A stretch of DNA of 64,000 nucleotides from Pochonia chlamydosporia 170 (lineage: Eukaryota > Ascomycota > Sordariomycetes > Hypocreales > Clavicipitaceae). The stretch is taken from the NCBI RefSeq assembly GCF_001653235.2, contig NC_035790.1:6944001-7008000 (forward strand). Direction: 5' to 3'. Below are positions 11,089-21,553 of this stretch, one piece after another. The first letter of the stretch is position 1. Each line of letters opens with the position of its first letter. The notes below the pieces were generated by a model, which saw nothing but the letters and a program-made list of their open reading frames with translations, was not told the origin of the DNA and made no database searches. A program made the position numbers and the translations under genes.

Positions 11089-13214
11089 ATGGCGTTAGAC
11101 ACCGATCCTGGCCCGTGCCGGGCTTGCCATCACCCTCGGCCGCCAGCAGGGCCCCGGGGGTCCGCCATCACCAGTCTTTTGGCAATGGATGACGCTGCCG
11201 GTCGTGGTTGCGTCATTTGCGGACTTCTTTCTCGTGGTCTTCGTCAGGTTGTGGCGAGGAGCCTGGTGCCAAATCGTGTTGATCGCGGTGATGGTGATGG
11301 TAATGGTGTCGTTAATGTTGACGACGATGCCGTGGGCAGGCTGAGAATTGACTTCAACATGACAAACTCTGGGCGGAGTTTGGAGTTGCATCTCTTTGGA
11401 TTAGGCATCACCGTGTCAGCAAGCGTACCCACAAGTAAGGGTTCATGACAGCAAAGCACTTGTTGCGCCTGTCTCGAAATAATTAAAGGAAGCTTGCACT
11501 AACTCCATTCGTAGAATCACCATGGCTTCAACAGATGCTCCCTGACCTGCCCATAAGCCATCATGTGCCGGACGCAACATCATCCGCTACCACCTTGACA
11601 TGGATAGAGGCATGTTTGAAAAGTTGTGATGACCATCATCTCGCCTGCAGAACATCGTCACAGCACACTCCTAACGTGCAAATACGGCTACTAGATTTGG
11701 AAGCTGGAGATCCTGCCGTCGTTCAATTGATCGACTCTACTAGTCAGACTGGTCATTATGCCTGCCTCAGCCATTGCTGGGGCCACAGCACCAATGCCTT
11801 CTCAACTCTATCTACTAATCTGGATACCCACAAGGCTGGCATTTCACTACATGAGCTGCCTTTAACATTTGCAGAAACCATTACTCTTCTTCGAAAACTA
11901 CATATTCGGTACCTCTGGATCGACAGCTTGTGTATCATCCAGGACGATGAGCTTGACTGGCACCAACAGGCAGCTCAAATGGCCACAATATATCGGAATG
12001 CCTACATGGTAGTGTCGGCCGCAAAGGCATCAAATGCTAAAGATGGGCTCTATTCATCCGTAGCTCCCGAATTTGCCTTGCATCCCCTTGTTTATTCAGA
12101 CGGTGACTTTGGTCCAGAAACCATTTGCTTCCGCCGTGCCTTTACTCACCTACCCAGCTACATGGACCATCGCCTTGGTGCGAAAGCTACCTCCTTCCCA
12201 ACATTCAACAGGGCTTGGATCTTCCAGGAGCGGTTTTTAGCTACACGCGTTATTCATTTCGGTCCTTCAGAGCTCATCTGGGAATGTCACGAATGTACAG
12301 TGTGTCAATGTCGTGATGGCGACATCCTAAATACTCAAACACCTTGCATTGCTTCCCAGAATCTCAATAAACAGATCAATCATATCTCACATCCAAAGTC
12401 GTATTTCGGAGCGAGTGCCCTGAGCTTTCAAGCGGAGCAGGAGGTACAAATACGATGGCACCGTCTCGTCGAAGAATACAGCAAACTGCACATGTCGTAC
12501 GAAAGAGATATCTACCCGGCCATATCAGGTTTGGCCCAAGTCTTCCACGCCTGCTTGAAGATGCAATACTGCGCTGGGCTTTGGAAAGAAAACTTAATTG
12601 GTGACATGGTCTGGCATCCAGAACCAAAATACAGGGATGAATCCTCTTGGTCGAAAAGACCAAGGCATTGGCGAGCGCCAACTTGGTCATGGGCGTCTAT
12701 CACGTCGCCTGTGAAATATCTATCCGATTCAAGCGGGCTCACATCTTTTTGCAGCTTGGTCGATGCTAGATGTGTTCCATCGGGGCAAGACCCAATGGGG
12801 CAGCTTGTTTGCGCCGAGGCATTAATTCGTTCTCATGTTATCAAAACTACATTTACATACAGGACCTGGAACGAGCAGACATCGAAGTCGCCATGGAACC
12901 TGTTTGACTTGGAGCTAGCAAGGGGACGCATAGCTAATGTTTGGGCTGACTACGATTGTTCTTTGCCAGGGGCCGATTATTTACCGCCCAGCAGCGAAAT
13001 CCTTGTCATTGTTCTAGGGGAAAAGATGTCTTCTAAAGCTCTAGAAGCATTGCTACTAGTGCCAGGTGATGTTTCTCCCGGCCAGTATGAGCGTTATGAA
13101 CGCATTGGCCTTGTGGAGTTCTCAAGGCCACCGGGGCTTATGGGCGAAGGACTTGACCCCTGGCTGAAATACCTGTCATGTAGAAGTGAACAAATAGAGA
13201 TTCGCCTCGTGTAG
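11089..13214 (+). CDS. HET-domain (heterokaryon incompatibility) protein
   Basis: Two exons, 11089-11434 and 11515-13214, join in phase 1 and give 681 residues. The 80-nt intron has a GTAAGG donor and a TCGTAG acceptor. The start gives an N-terminal pair of Cys-x2-Cys motifs (CRAC near residue 13, CVIC near 42), a common feature ahead of HET domains. The HET domain begins at about residue 197 with YACLSHCWG and continues through LWIDSLCIIQDD at about 249-260, followed by the usual segment ending in an AWIFQER-type motif. HET proteins trigger cell death after fusion of incompatible hyphae or in other innate-immunity-like responses, often with an NLR partner. No NLR gene lies in this window. 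What activates this member cannot be told from sequence. Confidence 0.9.
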
Positions 13215-13674
13215 ATTAAAGAAAATGCCATGAATCGTCAATTCCACTTTGGGGCATGGATTATAGGTATATCCCGGTAGGTGATGAGCATAATACACAA
13301 AAATTAGTAATTTAATACGACTAATAGCGGGACCTAATGCTGACATTAGATGTCACATCTGGAACCGATGAAAAAATGTGGATAGCGTCAAGAATGATGC
13401 TCCATTTGTGCACAAACAATTTGCATGTGATCAGGGTCCTCTTCAACAGCTCTGCAGCTAACGCCTTGGCATGAGTGAACCGCGTCTCGCCTTTGATCTT
13501 ATTTAGCTCAACCGAAATATCTTCATAATTTACGTTATGTGTCCCAGGAAAGCAACAGCCACGTGTTGCGCCTAATTCTTGGCCAACCGCCACCAAGTTA
13601 TGGTTACCATATATGCTCATCCTCAAACGGATATTCTCTCAATACCAGTCTGAAACAGAAACAAACGGAAACGC
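13215..13674. other. Convergent spacer between the HET gene and the zinc-cluster regulator
   Basis: The 3' ends of the HET gene (plus) and the transcription factor (minus) face each other across 460 bp. A 101-codon minus-strand frame at 13321-13626 is open but has no recognisable domain and is not called as a gene. An A/T-rich stretch around 13295-13325 is the likely area of transcript ends. Confidence 0.5.
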
Positions 13675-16600
13675 TCAACCCATCCAAACTTGGTGAGGTC
13701 CGCCGTACTGCATGTCGGTAGTCTCGCCTACCCCTGTATTGTAATTTGATGCCCCGAAACCAGATGTCTGAGCTGAGTCGCCAAACCCAAACCCTGCATC
13801 AGCATCTGCTCGGCCAAGTCCCATGTCACTGTACTGGCTCAACAGTGGTGGTAAGCTCATGTATGCTTGAAGTCCGTCGAAACTCAAGGGTAGGTCGAAC
13901 GCATCGAGAATCTGGCCGTTGTAGTAGCCGATTTCGGATTGCGCCACGTCATTGGTTTCATGTAGGATGTCCATGTCAGAGGATATAGGTGGTGCAGGAG
14001 GAACATGTTGAGGAGACGGTAGGTCTGTTTCTGGCGGAGGATCTTCGTTGGATGCGCTGGGCTTCTTCTCGTGTTGGCGGATGTCTTGACGAGCCATGCG
14101 GTATATGGCGAGAGGGTTGAGGACGTATTCTGGTGTATGCGGCGCTGGACTGGGTGCTCTTGGGCCACTGTGATTGTCAGCGCCTGTATTATACGCCACG
14201 AGACAGTCCATTTTTCGTCAATGAGGGACGAGACTATGACTTACGGCTCTTCATTGGACAGTTCTGATCCGTCTACGGTTCCGGGTAATGTTGATGGAAC
14301 TTCAATTCCTGCTGCTGTTATCGTGGCTAAAGCCGAAGCATGCTGCGGTATGATTAGCATTATTCATATCGAAAGGACATGAAGCTGCACTCACCAATGG
14401 CTTCGCAAGAGCTTGCAATGGAATCAGCTTTTCCAGAACCCTCAAATTCGCACCAACACCTTCAACAGTCATGTCCCGGAGTACATTATCTTCATGTCTT
14501 GCTGGCGTTCCCAATCTCTTGCTCAAATAGTGCACCACAACGCGAAGTGAATCATGAGCAACTACGCAAAGCCATGTATCCGCAAACCCTTCCAGTCCAT
14601 GATGCAGTGCCTCCCTGAAAACATTCGTCACCGCAATGCAGTTATCGAAGCAAGCATTTTGAACTCTCTCAACAAAGTCGGCCTTGTCAGGGGGGAACTG
14701 GAAAGGTGCTCGGATGCGGAAAAGTTCAGGCATGCCTATACGGGTGAGATCGCACATGGTTTGGTGGTAAGTCAGATGGAGAAGCATCAGTGCGCCGTGC
14801 TGGTTGGATATTTTGCGCTTTTGAATAGCTGATCGATCGAACTGAAGACTTTTCGGGAGACAGTCTGCCCACTGGCTTAAAGATTGGCAGACGAGCGAGA
14901 ATTCGGAGTCTTGGGACCATGGCGGCTGTGACTCGTCGAGGTGTTTTACAAGTCTGTGTCGTGTTAACATGATGATAAATGTCTGAATAAGTAATGTATG
15001 GAGAATGTAATAGCATGTACCTTAAGACCTTTTTACGCAACCCCAGCAACAGAACAAAATGCGCTGCGACATCCAACTCGCCACTTTGAGAGATTGACTG
15101 TTCATCCAGGGGGAACATAGGTGCTGTTGTAGCTTTTGTGGTTTCGAGCGTGAAGTCGGTCTCGTCAGATGGCAACCGGATTCTGATGTTCTTCTCGTGA
15201 ATCATGGTAAGTTCATCTACACCACTGCCGACCCAGGAATCCATGACATAGACACTCCACATGATTCGACGGCAAGATTCGAGAAACGTTTCTGGTGCCA
15301 TTTTCGATTCAGGTCTAGGCTGGACCGACATCGGTTCCACGTTGAGTTGCAAACCCTGCACCAAGCGAACTGCGAGACCGGTTATCATAAAGGCGGATGA
15401 GTAGTTTCCAACGCGGAGTTCGTGTTCATGTAGTAGGATCGCGGCCTGGTTGATGTTAGCTTACAGCCCATCTGAGATTGTCCAAACAGCTACTCACCAT
15501 GATGGTCTCCGGGTTGGGGCTATTTAGGCTCATAAACAGCAACTGTTTCGCCCTTTGTGCCCATTGGGTGCCAGCTCGGAGAGCATATGACGCTCCCCGG
15601 CGTTGAGATTTGGGTGTTGCGACGGCATAGAATCTATCATAGGGGATCAGAAATGTCACCAAAATAAGACCGTAGACAATTCCACGACTTACTTTGCTCC
15701 CAGGGCGCACATCATTAGTAGTACTGCATTGTTGTTACGATCTTTCTGTGACTGATCTTCAAAACACTGCATCCATGAAGGTCGGTGGATAAAGCCAAAG
15801 CATCGAAGGGGATGTATGAGCCTGAAATAAGTCTTGACCAGACGTAATGTGCGATTGTAAGATGGAAGTGTCGTGGAAAAGAGCCTACGGGATCGTGTTA
15901 GTTAAAAAGGAGTTCAATGATCAGATTCATTGCATCAATATGGATGATAGTACCAGCTCAACGAGTCTACTGTGTCTCCAATATCTCTGCTCTCCGCCGA
16001 GCCAGGTGATATACCGGCCATGTGTTGACTCGGCTGCCGATTTTCAGCACCCGCGGTGCCGTTCTCAAAGACATTCGACATCTCTTCATCAACTGAGTCA
16101 TCGCCACTTGAATAATCGAAGCTAGAAGGCGTCGTGTTACGTTGCTCATAACCATCAGATCCGCGCCAATTGGAGGCTCGATTTATCCATCTCGGTGCTT
16201 CTTTTCCATCATACTCGCATTTTGCTGCTCTTCTGCGACACCGTTCACAGCCTGGCCTCTCTCCAGAACATCGAACTTTGGCTGTTCGGCAGGCATTGCA
16301 AGATCGAAATGTGCGGTGACGGTGGAATCTTTCCGCATTGACGGCGTGTTCTCTTGCTTCTGAGCTAGTACTAGATCTAGGCGTAACTGGTCGTAGGCAG
16401 GGAATCTGCAATCTCGCACAGTTGGCACAGCCATTTGGGCGCTCGTCACATTTCACCTGTCATGTGTTAGAAAATGGTCAACCCATAGCTTGACACCGGA
16501 GGCAAGGCGGGCACGGGCAACCATGTTCGTCCAGCAAGAATGCGTGCCTTGTCTTTGCCAAGCCCAGACATGCATGGTAAACTGGCAACCGAGACAGTTT

Positions 16601-16747
16601 GTGATACATACCTTGCGAGCTCTGCAGGTACCACAACCTGTTGGTTGGGAGAGTGAGTTAGCTGTGATCCACCTTTGAACATATTAGTGGCATCATTTTA
16701 CCTGTCCGCGAGCGTTTCCCTTTGACAGCTGAGTCGGTTGGCGCCAT
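13675..16747 (-). CDS. Transcription factor with two tandem Zn2Cys6 clusters and a fungal-specific TF domain
   Basis: Nine exons fit phase and splice consensus: 16747-16702, 16637-16612 (26 nt), 16456-15954, 15884-15693, 15633-15498, 15445-15021, 14953-14395, 14342-14245 and 14167-13675, giving 825 residues. Two perfect C-x2-C-x6-C-x6-C-x2-C-x6-C clusters are present. The first spans Cys17-Cys44 and is assembled across three exons; the second spans Cys77-Cys104. Most fungal regulators have one cluster. After about residue 195 the sequence follows the fungal-specific (xylanolytic-activator-like) middle homology region, with IHPLRCFGFIHRPSW and an ESCRRIMWSVYVMD segment. The C-terminal 160 residues are Pro/Ser/Gly-rich with little order. 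It is a nuclear DNA-binding regulator. Its start lies 942 bp from the divergent sugar transporter, a plausible target. Specificity is unknown. Confidence 0.88.
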
Positions 16748-17689
16748 TTGAAAAACCTGGGGTACCGACTGGCCCGAGTTCAAGCGCGGTGTTGTCTCAG
16801 AACCAGATGTTGTTGAACCGCGGCATGGACTGTCGGTGATTTCGGCTCGACACCGCCGTGACTATTAACTTTGCAACAGCAGTAGTAGGCCGCGATAGTT
16901 CTGGGGAACGGTGATGGGGCAACGCGGTCAAGTGGAGCAAGTTTCGAACTGACAAATGAATCAAAATGATTGTCACGATGAAGCCAAGCCGTGGCAAGAA
17001 GTCGATTTGCCAGTCCCGCTCTCTGATGTGTAGATGACAACTGGTAGATGAGTGGCGATGCAATGCAATTGAGGGAACAAATTGTTGAAAATCTCACCCA
17101 GCACGCGATTCTGTCCTGAACTCACCTCAGCGCCAGATGGCCCCAGTACAATTTTCAAGCACCATTGAGCAGTCAAGTTCAAGCCCGACTATTCAAGAAT
17201 CTGGGGTTTGGATATCGATGGTGTCAGCCATCCCATGTCATGTAGCCGACATCTCCGTAAGACAAGTTGATAAACTGTCGTCGGCGACCTCGCTTAATAA
17301 CCGAGCGAGCCGTCCGAAATCTTCAGCAAACTGCAACAGCCCGCTCTAATTGGCCACCGACCACATGGTTGGACCTGTTGCTGGGTCTTGGAGACCCCAG
17401 ATTCCGGGGACTGGAACATGATTTCCAACAGAATTCAGTAGCCAAAAACAAAACCGGCTTGTCGCTGCACGGAGCACGTATTCAGACTCGACGATGGCGA
17501 TATTCTGCGTACTACAAATATTAAAAGACTCCCATTTCAAGATTTCCTGAGAATATGGACGCCACCAACCTGAAGTAGTCGGCACTTGGTTTCAACCCTA
17601 GTTGTGTTGGTCTTTGCTGACATCGGGAACCTGAGAGTTATATCCTCGGCATTGTCTAGTTTCTGCAGAGGATCGAAATCGTTGCAACC
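16748..17689. other. Divergent promoter region, zinc-cluster regulator / sugar transporter
   Basis: This 942-bp region lies between the start codons of the regulator (minus) and the MFS transporter (plus), so it must contain both promoters. No coding frame inside it resembles a protein. If the regulator controls the transporter, its sites, probably CGG-containing half sites, should be here. I could not single out a convincing palindrome by eye. Confidence 0.55.
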
Positions 17690-19640
17690 ATGGTTCGGAC
17701 ATTTACTAATTTATACTTTATATGCGGGTTGGCAACTTTGGGGGGGTTGCTGCAGGGTTTCGATGTTTCTTCTCTTTCTGCTATTTTAGCTACACCACAG
17801 GTACGTTTTGTTCAGTCTTCAGGTCTTCTGAAAGGCAAGAATGAGCACCTTGCTTACTGTGAAATTAGTACAAAGAGTACTTTTCGAAACCTGACTCTGT
17901 CACCCAGGGGGGAATCACTGCCTCTATGGCTGGTGGTTCCCTCCTCGGAGCCTTGCTTGCTTCTTGGACTGGAGATCGTGTCGGCCGTCGCGATTCCATG
18001 GCCATTGCATGCGTCATCTTCATTTGTGGATCAATCCTTATGAGTGCTGTGCAGAACCGGGCCATGCTCATTGTGGCGCGAATTGTTAATGGGTTTGCTG
18101 TCGGTATGCTTACAAGTCAAGGGTTAGTATCTTACGTCTTCTCCATTATTTCATGATGCAGCAAGGTACAGCAAGGTACTAACAAAGTTCATAGACCGAT
18201 TTACATTGCCGAACTCAGCCCGGCCAAGCGACGTGGTCAGCTTATTTCCCTGCAGCAGTGGATGATTACATGGGGCGTAAGTTGCTATCTGCCGCCAATA
18301 ATATTACTAGAAACTGACGGAAAGGAAGATCTTGATCATGTATTACATATCGTATGGAACCTCGTTCATCCAGTCGACTGCCTCATTCCGACTTCCTTGG
18401 GGGCTGCAGATGATCCCGGCTATGGCCCTCCTAGCCTGCATCCCGTTCATGCCCAGGTCTCCCCGTTGGTTAGCCAAGAAAGATCGTTGGGAAGAAGCAC
18501 TCGAAACGCTTGCTTCCGTTCGATCTGGCGGAGATAGAATGAATGCAGAAGTCCTCGCCGAGATGCAAGAAATCAGGGAGCGTGTTCAGTAAGTGTGAAA
18601 GGTGGCAATTGATGTTTGCAAGAGACGTTTACTGACATTTTGTCTAGGTTGGAAGAACAATATAATTCTACCAGCTGGATGGAGCTGTTTACCTCACGAA
18701 ACATTATCCGTGTCCACGTCGGAATCTTTGCACATGTCTGGGCTCAATATTCCGGTACGTTTTGTCACACCAAGTAACACTGCTTGAACTCTCCAACTAA
18801 ATCTGACATGCGTTTTTCAGGTACCAACGCATTCATGTACTACATCACATTTCTGTTCCAGATGGCTGGTCTATCGGGCACAAACAACTTGACCATTTCC
18901 AGCATCCAATACATTATCAACACGGTGATGACTGTCCCTGCACTACTATTTATCGACAAATTACCTCGCCGCAAAGTAATGATGTCGGGCAGTTTGCTCA
19001 TGGCCATCCTGTTGTTCATTGGCGGCGCAGTTATGGCAACTCAGGGACATCCAGTACCAGGAGGTCTCAAGGGTAGCCCGACAATTACCTGGGTCATCGA
19101 GGGCGGAGCTGCTAGCAAGGCCATTATCGTGTGCAGTTACTTGTTCATTGCAACATTTGCGTGTACTTGGGGGTAAGTTTTCTCTCCCGCGGAGCGCATG
19201 TGCCCCCAAAATCATTTTCCATCATGTTGGATACGATGTGTTCGAGAAGCTGACAGAATCAAAATCGCAACAGACCCATGGGTTGGATTTATCCTTCTGA
19301 GATCATCCCGCTATACATCCGTTCCAAGGCAGTTTCACTAGCGACGCTCTTCAACTGGGGGTGCAACTTTAGTCTCACCTTCTTTACACCTCCAGCATTC
19401 CAAAACATCCAGTGGCGGTTCTACATGATCTTTGCATCGTTTTGCCTGGCGGCATTTGTCCACGTGTTCCTTTTCTTCCAGGAGACACAGGGTAAGACGT
19501 TGGAAGAGATGAATGACATTTTCGACAATAATACATTTGCGTTTGGCAAAATTAAGGTGCCAGAGGAGCGGTTCGAGGATTTAGTGGAGAAAGCGCAACA
19601 GAAGTTTGCGCCAGATGGAAAGGCCATTGCCGAGGCATGA
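17690..19640 (+). CDS. MFS sugar transporter (sugar porter family)
   Basis: Seven exons join cleanly: 17690-17800, 17869-18122, 18195-18276, 18329-18588, 18648-18754, 18821-19172 and 19274-19640, giving 510 residues and about 12 membrane segments. Family marks include the loop GDRVGRRDS between segments 2 and 3, IAELSPAKRRGQ, SPRWLAKKDRW at the end of the first half, and ETQGKTLEEM after the last segment. A conserved Q-x2-G-x-N-type motif is present in the second half (FQMAGLSGTNN). Members are plasma-membrane proton symporters or facilitators for hexoses, pentoses or related polyols. The exact sugar is not readable from sequence. It is transcribed away from the double zinc-cluster regulator, an arrangement typical of pathway-specific control in fungi. 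Poly(A) signal follows 67 nt after the stop. Confidence 0.92.
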
Positions 19641-19706
19641 GCAGGATTGTTGGCTGCGAAGATAGCGTAAGATGGTATGCCACCAGCCCTAGGAAATACT
19701 TTAATT

Positions 19707-19712
19707 AATAAA
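19707..19712 (+). terminator. Candidate poly(A) signal of the sugar transporter
   Basis: A canonical AATAAA hexamer in an A/T-rich context lies 67 nt downstream of the transporter stop codon, at the usual distance for a fungal 3' end. Transcript data were not available to confirm use. Confidence 0.45.
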
Positions 19713-21426
19713 GCATCTACTTGTTTCTCGGTATTTTATTCGTTTTTTCTCGACATGCTTCGTGACGGAGAGATGGAATCATCAATGTCATTCGGAGGTC
19801 ATATCAATGAGGCATAGTGGGGCCTTGTCACTGGAACTGGAACTTAGCTTGATCGGCAGAGAGGAAATAGGCGCACGTTGATTGGGAAGGAGCGACCAGA
19901 CTTGGCCAACAGCACACACAACGTTGGCCCACTTTGTTCCCAACTCCACATCCTTCCAGCCCAGCCAGATGTGTTGCATCACAATCGAAACCACAGCCGA
20001 ACGAAAGATCCCCTTCGTCCGAGATGCCCAAAGCCTCTTTGCCTTTTGCAGCACCTCCGATACCCCGTCTCCATTCTGACGAGACGACACGGTTCACACA
20101 CTACCGTGGCCCATGCTCGTTTTTTTTGGAGGCGGGCAGGCATATTAATTGAGTGACGGCAAAAGGCAGAGCAGGGCAAGGCAACGCATTGAGCGCATCG
20201 AGCTAATACTACGTTGCGACCAGCATTTTCTGGACATGGACATGATCCATGTTGCATGTGAGCAAAATCTCAGCTGCCACAACCTCCGTCATTACCTCAC
20301 ACCAGACACAACCCAAGACACAGGACACGAGCAACGCCGCCGTCCACGCCCATTCCCTCGGTCACTTCACTCACCTCACCTCGTCCATCGTCATACCCCT
20401 ACTGCATTCTAAGTTGTCTATTCCCTGGGCTGAAGGAGGAGGAGACTTGCCTTGACCCTTGTTGTTGCCAAGTCACTCCACGGCTTCATGTGCCATGCAT
20501 GCCCTTCTACCACATGCAAAGCAATCAAAATAGCCAGCCTCTTTTTGCTTGTTTCAACTAACCAGCCAGCAATCTAGGCTCCGAGACCATAATTAGTTTG
20601 ACTTTCTTTTCAACGACTTGCCTGTCACAGCTGTCTGTCACACCCGACACCCTGTCAGCCACAATTTTACACGACCGCATTCCTGGTGATACTGTGTAAC
20701 CACCTGCAGTAAGTGGCCACGCGCATCAGCTATAACTCAAACTCGCATTTCTTGGCTCTTCTTTATCTTTTTGTTTTACTTTCGACATTTCCTTAAACCT
20801 TCTCCCCATAGAATCGATTTCAAAACTTTTTACGTTCCCCCGAATCCTTCCTTGGCAGCCTTCGGCAACATCTTGTCGGTCCATAGGCCCTTGGCCCACT
20901 CCTAAACCCACGGCTTCGGACACAAGGAAGGCGGTTCGAGATTGGTGCTAGTAGCATCAATCTTCTTGAATAATTCCCGCTGCCCCCCTGGCTCATGCCT
21001 AAACCCTATCAAGCTCTTCCCCAGTCCTTACAGGCCTTCATTACTTGCTCTGCAAGTCTCCTCGTCCCCAGACCGGCCCACATGTCAGGAAGATAGAGTG
21101 GTCGCTCAAAGCTCGGTGTTGGCACCAGAGACGGGTTACAGCAGAAGCAACCTCCACGATTCCTCTAACAACTATTACATTTACACCTCTTTAACATTGG
21201 TGCTCGTGTCCCGGCTGGATGCGGGAGGATCCACTCATTCATCAACTTCTTGGGTGTCATCTTCTTCATTCATCCATCCTTGTCGGTGGTACTCCGTTTA
21301 TAAGCACTTATATCAGTTCCCATCTTCCCACCCGCGTCTTCGGCATTCCTCACTTTACATACTAGGCATTGTCCACTCATCATTATCTCTATAACCCTAT
21401 CCAATTCTTCATGTCTCAAGTGTGAT

Positions 21427-21522
21427 ATGCCAGCCTACTATCTTCAGGATTGTCACTATTTCTACCGCACTGCCCTGCGAGGCCTCAACATTAGCACCAG
21501 TGTCTCACCACTCTACTCGTAA
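21427..21522 (+). promoter_or_regulatory. Candidate upstream ORF of the carnitine acetyltransferase gene
   Basis: A 31-codon frame begins with ATG at 21427 and ends with TAA 31 nt before the main start codon. A minimal four-codon frame begins at 21411. If the transcript starts upstream, which the long C/T-rich leader suggests, these could lower or condition translation of the main frame. Only the frames themselves are seen; function is inferred. Confidence 0.35.
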
Positions 21523-21553
21523 ACCCGAGAGGCAGAAGCATCGCTAACACACT

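Larger units (their letters stand above)
19641..21553. other. Intergenic and leader region upstream of carnitine acetyltransferase
   Basis: This 1.9-kb stretch holds the 3' end of the transporter and the promoter and probable long leader of the acyltransferase. The second half is rich in C/T-tracts and in the CCTCACCTC and TTCATC kind of repeats that mark highly expressed fungal promoters. Frames such as 20942-21394 have no domain and unlikely composition. A short upstream frame at 21427-21522 is listed separately. Confidence 0.5.

Noticed and set aside
13321..13626. 101-codon minus-strand frame between the HET gene and the zinc-cluster regulator
   Set aside because: The sequence looks partly protein-like but has no domain, lies in a convergent 3' spacer, and does not join in phase with a neighbour.
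20942..21394. 150-codon plus-strand frame upstream of carnitine acetyltransferase
   Set aside because: Ser/Pro/His-rich composition reflects the C/T-rich leader; no domain and no sensible initiation context.
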